From Rhizopus arrhizus (lineage: Eukaryota; Mucoromycota; Mucoromycetes; Mucorales; Rhizopodaceae): a stretch of 64,000 nt of DNA. The notes under the pieces are model-generated. The model was not told the DNA's origin. It worked only from the letters and a program-made list of their open reading frames with translations, and searched no databases. This document shows, in pieces, positions 40,241 to 52,061 of the stretch; position 1 is the stretch's first letter; each line of letters starts with the position of its first letter. Made by a program: the position numbers and the translations under genes. Location: the NCBI GenBank assembly GCA_024220505.1, contig JAKZZE010000001.1:2356001-2420000 (forward strand), written 5' to 3'.

Positions 40241-40740
40241 ATGAGTGTTCAACAATTTGGAAGAGCATTAGGTATTCTGGGTGCTATATTTCTTGCTCAT
40301 TCCGCATATTCGACTTATGAGCGTAAAAAAATAATACTTGAAATTGCTTACATTCAACTTGAACTTAAAGCTTATAATGTAGATTTGGCATATGTGAAAG
40401 CAGTAGATGAAGCTGATACATCCGTTCCTATTGAAGTAAGTGTAACAAATAAAGACTTTCACTTTCACACTCTTACTAACAAGATCAACAAAAAAATAAC
40501 AATAGATAGCAATGGAATGTTTAACATCCGCGTTTGTAGCACTTTTAGGGGTTGTGTTATCAGCAGAAACATTTAGACAAATTGATATGAAATATGAAAT
40601 ACAGAAAATGTAAGCAGATAAAACGGAAAGCTGAAACTTCGATATAATTTTTTTTTGTTAGGACAATTGATACAATTGATACAAAACCATCTTTTGTTAC
40701 ATTCAACCATCGACATATCAAAACTGCTTCAAATAAATAA
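40241..40740 (+). CDS. emc5: ER membrane protein complex subunit 5
   Basis: Four exons: 40241-40322, 40383-40435, 40506-40609 and 40662-40740. Spliced, the protein has about 105 residues and two membrane helices: FGRALGILGAIFLAHSAYST near the N-terminus, and CLTSAFVALLGVVLSA in the middle. Between them is YEHLAYVKAVDEADTSVPIE, and after them ETFRQIDMKYEIQ. This layout (first helix ending H-S/A-A-Y-S-x-Y-E, acidic loop, P-x-D/E-I, second helix) fits EMC5/MMGT. The complex inserts tail-anchored and multi-pass proteins into the ER. Its stop is 17 bp from the stop of the convergent furry-like gene, so transcripts must overlap or terminate very tightly. Confidence 0.83.
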
Positions 40741-40757
40741 CTTTAAAAGTTTTATTG

Positions 40758-43700
40758 TTATTCGTAACGCGTGTTAGAATCTACCAATGGATTTTGTTGA
40801 ATTCTGCTGCCTTCAAAGAAATCTGTCGTGCTAGGAGAAAGAGGTTCACCCTCTTCATTAAAGAAATCGTCTAAATCTTTAAGGGCGTTCATTAAATCTT
40901 CTCCATACTGGCCAGCAGTATTTCTTGTTCCTCCAACTCCAAGCATGAGCTCATCTCTGAAAATACGCTCATTCTCTGTTGTTATGTTACTTTCTCCTCC
41001 TAAAGAGAAATCTTCTACTGAGAACTGAATGTTATGATCAATAGGCGCTTCGTTAGTAATAGAAGAGCATTCAAACACAACCGCGTGAATATTCTCTTTT
41101 GTCATTTTCGATGCTGCGGCAAAATTGTTAAATCCCCATGAAAATTCACCATCAGCGATTGTCAGCTTTTCACCTGTAACAGTAGGAATTCCAGAATTGA
41201 GGATGTCTAGAGCTCGATCGGCATATTCTGTAGACACTAGCTGTAAAAGGGGTTCTAGCGTCACAATATCGATGCCTAGTTCACTGTTGGTTTTACTTTC
41301 TGCATTCACATAAGGCAAAAGATTGCTAATTAGCATCAGCCCTTTGTCTCTATAGAAAGGGATTTTGTTTTTCACCAATAGCAGAGAAAATATTAATGCT
41401 TGTATACTGTGGTTGATCAAGAAAACCTCCCTAATGCTATCAAGCATTTGTTTCAAATAATCCTCTTGGAATTTTGATTTTTGAATAGGATATGTCATCA
41501 AGATCCGCTGTGTGTCTGGAAGACCATACCCTTCGAATAGTAGCACAAGTTTCTCTGCTAGCTCTACAGCTGCAGGATCAGCAGCTTTTTCATTATCTAA
41601 TCCATGAAGTAAACGAGGAAGACATCCCAGCAAAAGATACATAAGACGTGTTTCGGATGGATCAATTAAGGGGAGATTATCCTGCAGCGAAATGGAATTC
41701 AGTATATTAAATGTCTTCTCTTCTGTAGATGAAAATTGTAGTCCTTTCAGTAAGAGAGGTTGAAGACCATCGAATTCACTTGACCAGTCTTTAGGGAAAC
41801 TTTCAACCAGCTTAGAGATATTTTCATATTTTGAAAGAACCACTTCTAATAATAACAGAGCTTCACCATGTTCTGACTCATAGGGACTATAAAGACAAGC
41901 AACAGCTGCCCAAAAGAGTTGAGGAAACTGTCCTATTTGGCTTCTGTCCATAGCATTGGCCACTTCTGTTAAAGTCAAAATAATTTCTAATGCAAAACCA
42001 CGAATTTCTTCAGATTTGTCAGCGATAGTGTTTGATAGACGTGCGAGCATATCAGCCAACATGTGCTGATTGAAGGAAGGCATCAAAGCACGAAAACATT
42101 GAAAGGATCGGCAGGCAATATGTCTAACAGAGCAGCAAGTTGCCCACTTGAGCGCCGTTTCTCCCCATTTTTGACGTAAGCTATGATCTTCATAAGAAAA
42201 TACCTCCACTACTTGCTGAAGCAATTGCTTCAATTCAACAGCACTGGTAATACGTCTATTTGTAGGTGTAATATTTTCATATGCCCAGAGTCTTTTGCCC
42301 TCCTTATTGGAGAGCCATTGAATAATTTCGGATGCCCTTTTCGAAGCTTCAGAGTCTGCTGATTGTCTTACTACAATAGAATGGATCAGATTGATCAAGA
42401 AGCATCGAGATTGATCACAAATGATGCTTGTAAGGTGGTCCAGCTGTACAAAGATATTGTGCAAAAAGAGAGGCAAATGAGGTGCTAAGTCAGCACCTGC
42501 CTCAATAGCCAGATCAACTAAAAAAGTCATAGCCAATTGTCCACGAGAAAACATTGGTTTTTTGGGGTAGGGTGGCAGTACCCTTTCAGTATCCGCAACA
42601 AACAATAAAGGGAAGGCATGTGTGTGTCTGCTACTAACTTCTTTGACTTGAGGCACCATAGACCTTGGAGTGATTTCTGCAGTTACCTCTTCTATAATTG
42701 AGTTGAAGGCATGTGTTCGACCAAGAAAGACAAACACTCTTTTAGCATGAATCAGAAACCATGGGTTTCGTTTTTCTTGTCCCATATCAAGCAAATACAT
42801 AATAATAGCCCTGACATTACGGCTGTTATCAACTAATTGACTCCAAAGAGTAGCTATTTCTTTAACATAGACATCTCCAAATTTGATTGTAATGTAATAC
42901 AAATTGGAAAGGACCATGTACGCTGATGCGCTTAGTTCTGCATCATCAGTACCTACAGAAAGATCTAGTTTTCGATGCCAGGGCAGCATATATGTTAGCA
43001 CTTCCCTTTGAGAGTTGGGGCTAATATGTTCAAATCTTTGAGTGATCTCAGAAAGCATGGAATAAGTCTGTTCCGGATGGTCTAGAGCTAATCGAGCTGA
43101 TAAAAGTGTTTGTGTGTGCTTGTAAATAGCAGGCAAGCTACTAGTAATACCAATTTCATATTCCTTTGCACAAGAGTCTTCAAATACCCGTTCTTCAATA
43201 ACACGAAGTAATTGTATGGCTGTTTTTCTGATAACTTTTTTAGCATCTCCTGTTTTGAATAATGCTAAACTCATTATTTGGTGTATATGGTAAGGATAAT
43301 TCTCGAATTTGGTTACAATTTCCGATAAAGCTTGAAAATACCCTTGAGTGAATTCCAATTTAGGATTACCAGCATAGCATTGCTCAATAATATCATCTAA
43401 CAACATAGCTTGGTCTTGATTATAAATCATGACTGCTTCAAGCGCCCGCCTGAGTAAAAGTAATTAAAAGCTTATACTTTTTAACCGGATAATGTTTATG
43501 TACCTAGCGATTTTGTGATAGTTCGTATTACGACTTTCAAAGATCGCGTCGATCCACTTTAGGACGTTTAATGTGTCGAACTGTATGATTGCCTGGCGAG
43601 CTTTTTTCTGACCAAGATACGCATATAAGGGACCTCTCTACATAAAAAATGGAATTGGATATTAGTAAACTACGAATATATACCGTTCTTTGAAACAAGA

Positions 43701-46700
43701 AGTTGGTGTACTTACACAAAGCATAGCCATTGCATGTAGTGAAGCTGATTGAAGTAGTTTTCCTTCTTCCTCCATGAATTGTGTCATACTTGCTCTCTCC
43801 TTAGGCTCTTTACATTGTTCCAAAATATCTCGTATCATAGTAGCTTCACGCTGTTGCGCCGCTTTTGCAGCGACACCATAACCACACCATTCTTCAAACA
43901 TTTTATATAAGCTAAGTCGCGTTTCAAAAGACATGACGGTCGTAGGATCCTCGAGCTGCATTATATTATTGTACAATTTTTCAACTAATCCACAAAGATG
44001 GATTCTCAAACGCTGATATTCCCACCCAACTTGAGCTTCTGTATCAGCCAAAAAGGACTTAGTTTCTTTAATGCAACTTGTGAGCACGTTTGTCAAGTTT
44101 TTGTCAGATACAATTTCATAATCGGATAAGCTATCAGCCGTAAGATCAAGTACATTCATCACAGAAATTCTTAATCTGTCGTTCTTTTTGCTTCGTTTAT
44201 TTTGGTAAGGTTTTTGATTGTTTCTTTGTTTACCATCTTCTAAGATGATTCGGACGTATCCTTCAAGTTCAGCTATAAGAGTCTTGTATACATTTTTGTT
44301 GATATGACCGAGAGCTTCCATCACACTTTCTCTTATCTGGCGATGCTCGAATGTTAAGAATGGCAAAATCAAGCGGAAAAGATCGCGAGGATTTGATATT
44401 TTTTCAATATTTGAAGAGCCCTTGCGTCCAACGCTCGACCATATAGGTGCAGATACAGCGGTTTCTTCTACATGTGTAGCAGTGATACATGCAAATATTA
44501 AGTAACTACGCCATTGCTCAACCATTTCAAGGCTTGCTGTCTTCTGGTTGGAATTACTGCTTTTTGACATGCTCAAAGTGCCTGTAGCACTTGCTTTCAT
44601 CGTTTCCATCCAAGCCAAAACTGAGGGGTGAATTTGCAAGATTCGGGAGCATATCCCCATTCTGCATTGCGCTGTTGTTTGAGGATAATACAAAAAGCAT
44701 TTTTTAAGGATTTCTGGGAAGCAAATATTCCATAAGGATATATCAACAGCCTGGCCGCTTTCTGCAATCTGCATAATGATGTGGCTCGTGTTTTTCCTTT
44801 GATAATATGAGATTCTGCCACGAGCTTCTGTTGAAAGCTTGCTTCCAAATAATGTTCCGCTGTCTTTCTCCAATTGGAGTATTTCCTGATCCATAAAGTC
44901 TAGCATTTTGTAAATGCTTTCCGTATTTATATGTGTTTCATCGTCTCCTTCAACAACAGTATTGCTATTTTCATCATTGCTCAGAGTATTTCTCAGATTT
45001 TCGGTAATGGCCGCTGTTACTTTCAACACCTGGATGGCTAATTGACGGATGCAGGTTGACTGGTTGCATAAAAATAGCAATCCATTTGCTTCTATTTCTT
45101 GCACCATGTCCAATATTTCCCCAAAGTTTGCATTCAGATATTCTTCTCTATCAAAATCTCCATCTTTACCAACAAAATTTAAATTTAATTGGTCTGCCCA
45201 AATGGATAGTAGATCAACATAGAGCTTGATAATACCACCATTTTCGTTGGTATTTGTCCCAGATATTGGTCCGGTAGCGAGGGAATGAATAATTTCTGAA
45301 TACTTGTCTTCAATTTTGCATACAAACCGCGAAAAGACAACGGCAACTGTTTGGCTGTCTATTTGAGTAGCTATACGTATCAATGCTTTAGAAGCAGATT
45401 TGATGACTTCGGGATCGGTGTGTACCACATATCTTGCAAGAATTTCAACTAATCTAGGCAAAGCTATGCCAGCCGGCATAAGACGAGGCATGCAGTCAAT
45501 GATAGACTTTATGACATCAAAATATGGCTGCTTATCTTTAGTGTATGATACAAGAAAGCTAGGATATTGATGATGTATCTGTGGTCCGCTTTCGGATGGG
45601 CCACCACTATTGGTAAAAATTGGAACTGAATAATTTGTTGTAAGTGAGGTCGCTACATTATTGGGACTCGAGAATGGACGAAGGATGATATTTTTTTCAT
45701 CCAAAACCAATAATTTTCCAAATGTCTGATCTAAGCTTGTCAATGTTTTTGATATCGTTTCTTCTATTTTTCCTATCACTTCAGACTTTACAGCTCGGAT
45801 AGGATTTAAAAGGACATCAGCAGAGCATGATATTGAAATACCACATGCTACCATATCAACACCTGAAGGAAACGGAGGACGTTGTACGTTGTTTTCTAAA
45901 TCTGAAAGCATCAATCTAAAAGCATTAAGAGCAATAATCATTCGCTCAGGATTGATTGTTTCCCATGTATGAGAACTGCCAGTTGCTGAAGACGTATCTG
46001 TGTTAAGCAAATAATATAATATTTTCTTGGTGCCGGAGTCAACATCTCGCATCAATGAAAAATATGTAATTAATACAAAGTGATCTAGAGGGGTGTCTGA
46101 CGGGTATACAGCGCGTCGAAAAGGAGGAAATAGTGTCTTGATGATAGTATCTAATTTTTTATAGGCGATTGAAGTGCTTTCAGTACACCTAAATAAGTAT
46201 GTCCATATCAGTCTTGAGATACATCCCAGAACTAGTAATTTAGTATGCTTATCCTGCTGTTATATATTGGCTTATATCAATTATATCTGTTTAACTTGTT
46301 CTACTACGCTCTTACCTTATTGAGCTTTTGATAGCAGCTTTCTAGAACCGCTAACCAATTTGTGGCAAAAAAGTCCTTGCGGCTAACGCAGAGTAACGTA
46401 GTGATTAGGGGGTATCCGGCCTGACACAGATTTCAAATATAGTCAATACAGATCGAACATAATTTCACTAAAAAAAAACTCACAGAGGTATTTTTTGGTT
46501 TAAGTGTCATCTTTAAGGCACGAGGGTACATTAAATCTATAGCTTTTGACCATGATGGAAAATTCACTTCAGCGACGGCAACCTAAAAATATTTTTAAGC
46601 ATTGTATAAATCGACTTTATAATAATACTATGTATAGTAGTACCTCTGCTACTGGCAATAGTAGCTGGATAAATAAAGCTGCATAAGCATGTTTGACTTT

Positions 46701-47845
46701 AGCGCCATGAGCATCTTTAAAAAAGCCTGCACAACTGCATAAAAAATCAGCAGTTTCTTCTAAAGCATCAACAGGATAAAGCTAACACAACAGTTTTAGT
46801 TAATTTTGTTGCTATGTTTTTCTTTTGATTCTAACTTTAATTTTTAGGTATCGCATTCCTTTTATTAACATTTCCATATGACTCTGTCTTTCCTTCATTA
46901 TTGTCTGATTGTTATATTTTTCTAATTCAGCGATAAATCGGTCACTGACAGAAGCAAATCTTATGTTTGACAGTTCACCGATTAATTCAGCGAATAAGTC
47001 CATACTGGCAGTTCTATTTTTCGACCTTTTGATGGCCTCTCTATCAATAACTTATTAATAACACTACAGCGCTTTCTATTACTTTCTATCAAAACTATTA
47101 AAACTTACGGATCAGCTTTTTTCAGCTGATTAAATACTATTTCTTCTAAATTTTCCCCTAAATCATCAGGTAAAGAGCCAGGAACAAGTTTCTTAATGAT
47201 TTCGATTAAAGCACGACACAGTATAAAGACTGACGCAAGCTTCATATATGATTGGTTAAAATAGGTTGACGGTTGTTCTACATCTCTTCTTGTAAACTTA
47301 CAGACTGTCTTTCTTTTAAAACAGAATGGATCTGACGAGTTCGTGATAAAGGTGCGCTATCACTAAAAGTCCTAAGCATTAACATCTCTCCTTTTTTCTA
47401 TTTGACTTCTATATGAGGTATGTGTGCTTTACCTAACTCGTTTAATAATTGAAGGATCTAAAGGTTCTACCTTTGCTTTCCTCCATCGCATGACTGCATC
47501 TATAACTGCACTTTGTTGTGTTGCTGCCAATGAAGATAGTGAGTATATTACTTTGTCAAAACTCTCATCAACTCCTCGACCAAGTAGCTTTCGAAGATCA
47601 ATGTCACTATCCTAAAAAATAGAATTATATGGAGATGAGTAAATTCAAAATTTAAATTGTACCACTCCCAAATTCAATATGAGTGACATCTTTGCGTCTG
47701 CTGCATTTTCGAATTGACTGAATATAACATTCAATGAATAATCAGCACTTGAGATTGAAGTAGAATTATGTTCAGCTAGTGATGATGTTGAGTTCTTAGT
47801 AACAACGATGTTTTGATTATTCATGTGTTCATTATTAAAGTTCAT
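40758..47845 (-). CDS. Furry/Tao3/Mor2-type cell morphogenesis scaffold
   Basis: A very large gene, over 2,000 residues, in roughly ten or more exons. The two longest frames are 46055-43662 and 43430-40758 and the N-terminal exons lie between 47845 and 46080. Near the start the N-terminal region reads DYSLNVIFSQFENAADAKMS, followed by DSDIDLRKLLGRGVDESFDK and QQSAVIDAVMRWRKAKVEPL, a strong family signature. The rest is made of helical (HEAT/ARM-like) repeats, for example RQLAIQVLKVTAAI, FEHRQIRESVMEALGHI and LQALSEIVTKFENYPYHI. The C-terminus is acidic (LKDLDDFFNEEGEPLSPS). Furry proteins hold the NDR kinase (Cbk1/Orb6) and its partners at sites of polarised growth. Short AT-rich introns separate the exons; some small N-terminal exon borders are uncertain, and an open stretch at about 48009-47877 after an acceptor (TTTTTAAACAG) may be an extra 5' exon. 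Confidence 0.85.
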
Positions 47846-49309
47846 TGTAAAATGTTAGTCGCTTTATTATCTAATAAGAGTTAATTGCAGATATTTTCAG
47901 TCGAATTGTCTCTGCTAAGACTGAATCAAGTTCATCAATTGTCGAGAAAGCTGGTACTTGTAAAGAGTTTGCAACTTTGGGTGTATGTACTGGAGGATTA
48001 TGCGCTGTTTAAAAATTATTTGCCAATCAAGTTTTATTAAAAGCATTGCTGTACGTAAAAGCCTGACGTTAGTGTACTTTTCTAAAATTTATATGTTCTG
48101 CATTGAGTTTGCTTCTTTATCTTTTTTTTCCTATAAAAATACACTGTACATGTTTGGCTAGATGCTATGGATCTTTATTCTCTGCGTAAAATTGTCTTGT
48201 CGCTATACGTTGAGAAACTCAATATAAGCAATTTAATTATAATATTTTGTTCTTTCCTGGTTTATTATGTATGGTGTAAGATTAGTGTGCTCACAAGTAC
48301 TGGTATATGCTATGTAAGCATTTATTTTTGCTAGGAGAAGGAAACCTTCATTGTGATGATAGTTAATCTGCGAGATAATAAAGATCCAATGCATCTTAGC
48401 TTACTAATTATATCAGGCTGTTCAAAATCTTCTACCTTGTGGCTTTTGATTAAGATTGCTTGCTCTATTCACTCTGTTTTTCGAAATATACTCTTTGACT
48501 ATCTTTTAATAGCTTTTGCTTTTTATTTTTTGCACTGCTTAATTTGTATAGTTTGTCTGTATTATTTCTTTCTTTGCTATCTTCAAAAAGATTGGTAACA
48601 TTTAATAAAAGAGCACATCTATAGTATATTGTTTGTGCTTGTCTTTTTTACATAATATCTTTTTCAATGTGCATATTCACTAGTGCTCATGTTAAATATT
48701 TTGTAACTACTGAAGGGAAGGACAGAAAAAGGTACTAAAGTGAATAATTTTTGGGATAATATATAGAACTGATTTAATGTCATAAAAAGAAACGACTTTA
48801 ACCAGATATTATAGAATTTGCTTAAACAAACCCTTACATTAATATTACACACTAAAAATATATGAACATCACAGAAAGTTCTTTAATTCCTTTATAAACT
48901 AGTCTTCATCATTGCCTCAACATGGCTGTTAGAGGGAAGATACAGAGTATTGTATAACTATCCTTTGAGAGCCAAATTGGATTATAATCAAAAGCATAGC
49001 ATTTCAAAGCTCATACTGGTCATCGACTGACAAGTTTCTATGCTGTCTTTTAACTCCTAATTGTTTGTAAAGCTGGCAGCTATCTTAAATTGCTATCAAA
49101 TGCTGCCATGTACACTTTGATTCTTCTTATATTGCTTTGGGTGTGAAAGCATGAGCTGACCTTTGAGCTTCACATTTGAATACATTTTAGTTAGAATGAT
49201 ATTTTTTTTGGTTTTAACAGTACTTTTTGTTAATGTAAATTATGGATTTTTTTAAGCTTTCTATTATTTTTGTATTTTTTAAGAAGTAAAAAACAAAAGG
49301 AAACTAGCT
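47846..49309. other. Intergenic upstream of the furry-like gene
   Basis: Contains the possible 5' exon of the furry-like gene on the minus strand (about 48009-47877, reading NPPVHTPKVANSLQVPAFST). The rest, 48010-49309, is AT-rich with no frame I trust; the short plus frame 48353-48598 has a hydrophobic composition but no gene-like features. Confidence 0.4.
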
Positions 49310-49513
49310 ATTGTAATAAATGAAGATAAAAAGAAATAAGAAAGCATCAAAACGATAATTACTTTGATGGACTTTCTATTCTTGAGTACATCCAAGTTAA
49401 ATCTACTCTTTTTCAATGAGAATTTAGGCGGGATACCTGTTGTAGAACAGCGTCTGATGATAACGGACATTGAATAATCACAACTAAAAGAAGTATATTA
49501 AAATTGATAGAAG

Positions 49514-50017
49514 ATAATAATTTAAATCTTTATCAAATAAAATATATTCTTCTTCTTTTTTATATAAAACTATCACTATTAGATTCATCCTATAAAGTAA
49601 ACATGAACAATAAATAAGTCATGACCTTTACTATTCATCATTTCTGTAAATGAATAATAATGGATCAGGTACCTAGCCAACTTTGATCTGACTGGAGGCA
49701 TTTCATATAAATATATCTTTCCTCTCAATGAAGACGGGACATTTCTCCCAGATCAGTTAAAGAACAATAAGATCTATAAAAACAACGAATTAAAAATTTT
49801 CATAATCGATTCAGTGATCATTCTTCAATCAAACATGTCAATTATTGGATCTACGCTCATAACTACTCATTTACCCGCCAACTGATAGAAGAATATAAAT
49901 AGTAGACTTTGTAATGATTTCTTTTTAATAATTAAGATTGTCTTAAATAAAGTTCAGTCTCAAAAAGTATTCTTTGGTTTTATTGTTATTCCTTAATTAC
50001 TTTACCAGAATATAACA
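49514..50017 (-). mobile_element. Solo LTR
   Basis: On the minus strand it begins TGTTATATTCTGGTAAAG at 50017 and is the near-identical inverted counterpart of 63502-64000. Gag or pol sequence is absent on both sides, so it is most likely a solo LTR. Its exact 3' border is unknown because the partner runs off the window. A short hairpin-prone segment with TTGGATCTACGC lies inside. Confidence 0.65.
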
Positions 50018-50636
50018 AAACTAAAGATTATATATTGCTTTATTAATAAAAACATTTGAGGCTATTTATACTTTTTGGATGTCTGGATCTTTACCGCTAT
50101 TTCAATTGATCGGTTAAAAGAATAATGTGGGAAGGATGGGAAGATAAAGGAAAGATAGTGGATAATCAATAGCCGCTGTCTTCTTGACGAATCAAGGGAC
50201 AATGAAGTAGATAAATTATTGATCTAACGATAATTATCGAATAAGGTTGGATTGAACTGCCGTTGTTGTAATCAGGTTCCGATATAGTCGTGGGAACGCC
50301 GATAGGGACAACAGGGCAGAGTTGGCTATTGCGGAGATCTCTCGTTTATCCATGAATGTTCACTTTACTAGTTGTGTGGATACAACAAGTTTCACAACCA
50401 TTGTCTTTTTTAGTTTTTGTCTCTTATTTTAATACTTGGCAAAACAATAAGATTCCATGGAACAAGATATGACGGCAATGCTCCAATCCAGAATGAAACA
50501 TCAAGAAAGAACCAATTGATTTAACTCAATCATCCCCATGAAATATTCTTCAAAAGAATATAAATATCCCACCTAAATCCTCATTGAAAAAAGGATAACT
50601 TTAAACTTGGATATAATCAAGAATAAAAAGTATCTC
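50018..50636. other. Gene-free stretch between LTR and DIRS end
   Basis: Mixed-composition DNA, with a less AT-rich central part (about 50120-50370, for example GTCGTGGGAACGCCGATAGG). It may be internal sequence of a decayed retroelement. No frame of useful length and no recognisable motif were found. Confidence 0.35.
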
Positions 50637-50685
50637 AAAGTAATTATCGTTTTGGTGCTTTTTTATTTCTTTTTATCTTCGTTTA

Positions 50686-51755
50686 TTACAATAGGCTCAT
50701 ATTGAGCAGGAGAGGGAAGCACATCGCCGAGGTCCAATATGGTGTCACCATTGTCACCTGGGGTAGCTGTTCGTGGCGAATCTTCTCTAGACATCGAAGA
50801 ACAAGGTTCCATGGTGGGTGGATATACGGGTTGGACCACTGGGACCATGGGACACTGAATGCGTCGTTGAGAAGAGCCCCCGGATCTGGGTGCCAAGAGA
50901 CGTATTTTGGTAGGAGGTGGTTGGTTCTGTCGGCGAATAGGTCTATACAATGTGGGCCCCACTTCTGTTGAATGATTGTTTGGAACACATGAGGCTTGAT
51001 TTGCCAGCAGTTCTTGGTGAACGTGCGACGAGACTCGTAATCTGCTATCTGGTTCTGCGCCCCCGGAATGTGTCGCGCTATGATCGATATCCCTCGTTGA
51101 AGACACCATTTCCAAAGAGATGTTGCCAGTTCCATCAGAGCTAACGACCGAGTCCATCCTTGTTTGTTGATGTACGCCATTGACGTCGTATTGTCCGTTC
51201 TGATTAATACCGTCTTGTTCCGTAGGTTTGGATGCAGTTGAAGAGCTATCTGCGCTGCCTTGAGTTCTCTCCAATTGATGGACATTTGAGATTCTTCGTG
51301 ATTCCAGTACCCGTGTGCCGTTTTCAAGGATGTCTGAGGATCTGGAGAAATACTGCAACCCCAACCCGAGTTGCTCGCGTCCACAAAGATCGTCTCCTGA
51401 GGTGTTTGCGGCAGAATGCTGCGACCGTTCCAAAGACCGATGTCGGTCTTCCGCCAATTCAGTTCCTTCAAGCATTCCGGTGTCAACGGTTGAGGCAGGT
51501 CCCAGTCCTTCATTGTTTTTACCGTCTGATTCTTCAGTCGTAGCAGGTACTGTGTGTACATGCGGGCTGGTAGAATCGCAAACGTTGCTGCTTGAATGCG
51601 CATCGTTAAGCTGTGGATTGTCCTCGGAGATTGTACAGGTTTCTTCAGGATTTGTTGAATTGAACGCCGAATCTCCCAAAGTTTCTTGCCTGGCAAGTGA
51701 GCTGTCATCTCGATTGTATTCAAGGAGAAGCCGAGATGTGAGATATTTGGTACTC
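50686..51755 (-). pseudogene. DIRS-like reverse transcriptase/RNase H, 5'-truncated
   Basis: A 345-codon frame, plus some open sequence upstream, covers the connection and RNase H domains of DIRS retrotransposons: SHLGFSLNTIEMTAHLPGKK, then the RNase H residues in FVDASNSGWGCSI (first D), SINWRELKAAQIAL (E), LIRTDNTTSMAYINKQGW (second D) and HIPGAQNQIADYESR (last D). The tail CIDLFADRTNHLLPKYVSWH and DAFSVPWSQW is typical of the group. The catalytic part of the reverse transcriptase and the recombinase are absent. Another minus-strand frame (50663-51781, 372 codons) is open across the same DNA but has low-complexity composition and no family features; I take it as a shadow. Confidence 0.75.
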
Positions 51756-51781
51756 ATAATATAAAAACAGTAAGAAGTCAA

Positions 51782-52044
51782 TAGCTAACAACTACTATTT
51801 ATTAAGTAAAAAAAAAGGAGAGGAACTAATAATTTAGAATGAACCCTGGATTATATTGTCTGACTATTAATTATATAATCTGACGTAGGCTGGACTGAGA
51901 TCAATCATAAAATAATAAATAAAGACATCATTAATGACCAAACACGACATTTATATGTTTTTGGATTTTATAATTTTATGTTGTTTTTGGTTTTCAAGCA
52001 AGAGTTGATACTCCGTTTTCAAATAGATTGTTACGCAGAAGTTC
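51782..52044. other. Flank with a satellite-type fragment upstream of LINE-B
   Basis: Contains TTATATGTTTTTGGATTTTA near 51952, the same box that recurs in the tandem array at 60041, 60651 and 61069. LINE-B therefore entered the edge of that array and separated this unit from the rest. Confidence 0.5.
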
Positions 52045-52061
52045 ATTTTCTAACTGGCGTC

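Larger units (their letters stand above)
49310..50692. repeat. 56 bp inverted repeat enclosing an LTR
   Basis: 49310-49365 and 50637-50692 are inverted copies of one another with only about three mismatches (core AAAACGATAATTACTTT and GAAGATAAAAAGAAATAA). The second copy starts directly at the stop of the DIRS reverse transcriptase, so it probably is part of the DIRS terminal structure; the solo LTR at 49514-50017 and about 600 bp without a gene lie in between. Confidence 0.6.

Noticed and set aside
48353..48598. Small hydrophobic protein upstream of the furry-like gene
   Set aside because: The frame is a run of Leu, Phe, Cys and Tyr from AT-rich DNA, with no splice or start context and no recognisable pattern.
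49279..49470. 63-codon minus frame in the inverted repeat region
   Set aside because: It overlaps the 56 bp inverted repeat and has no features beyond chance in AT-rich DNA.
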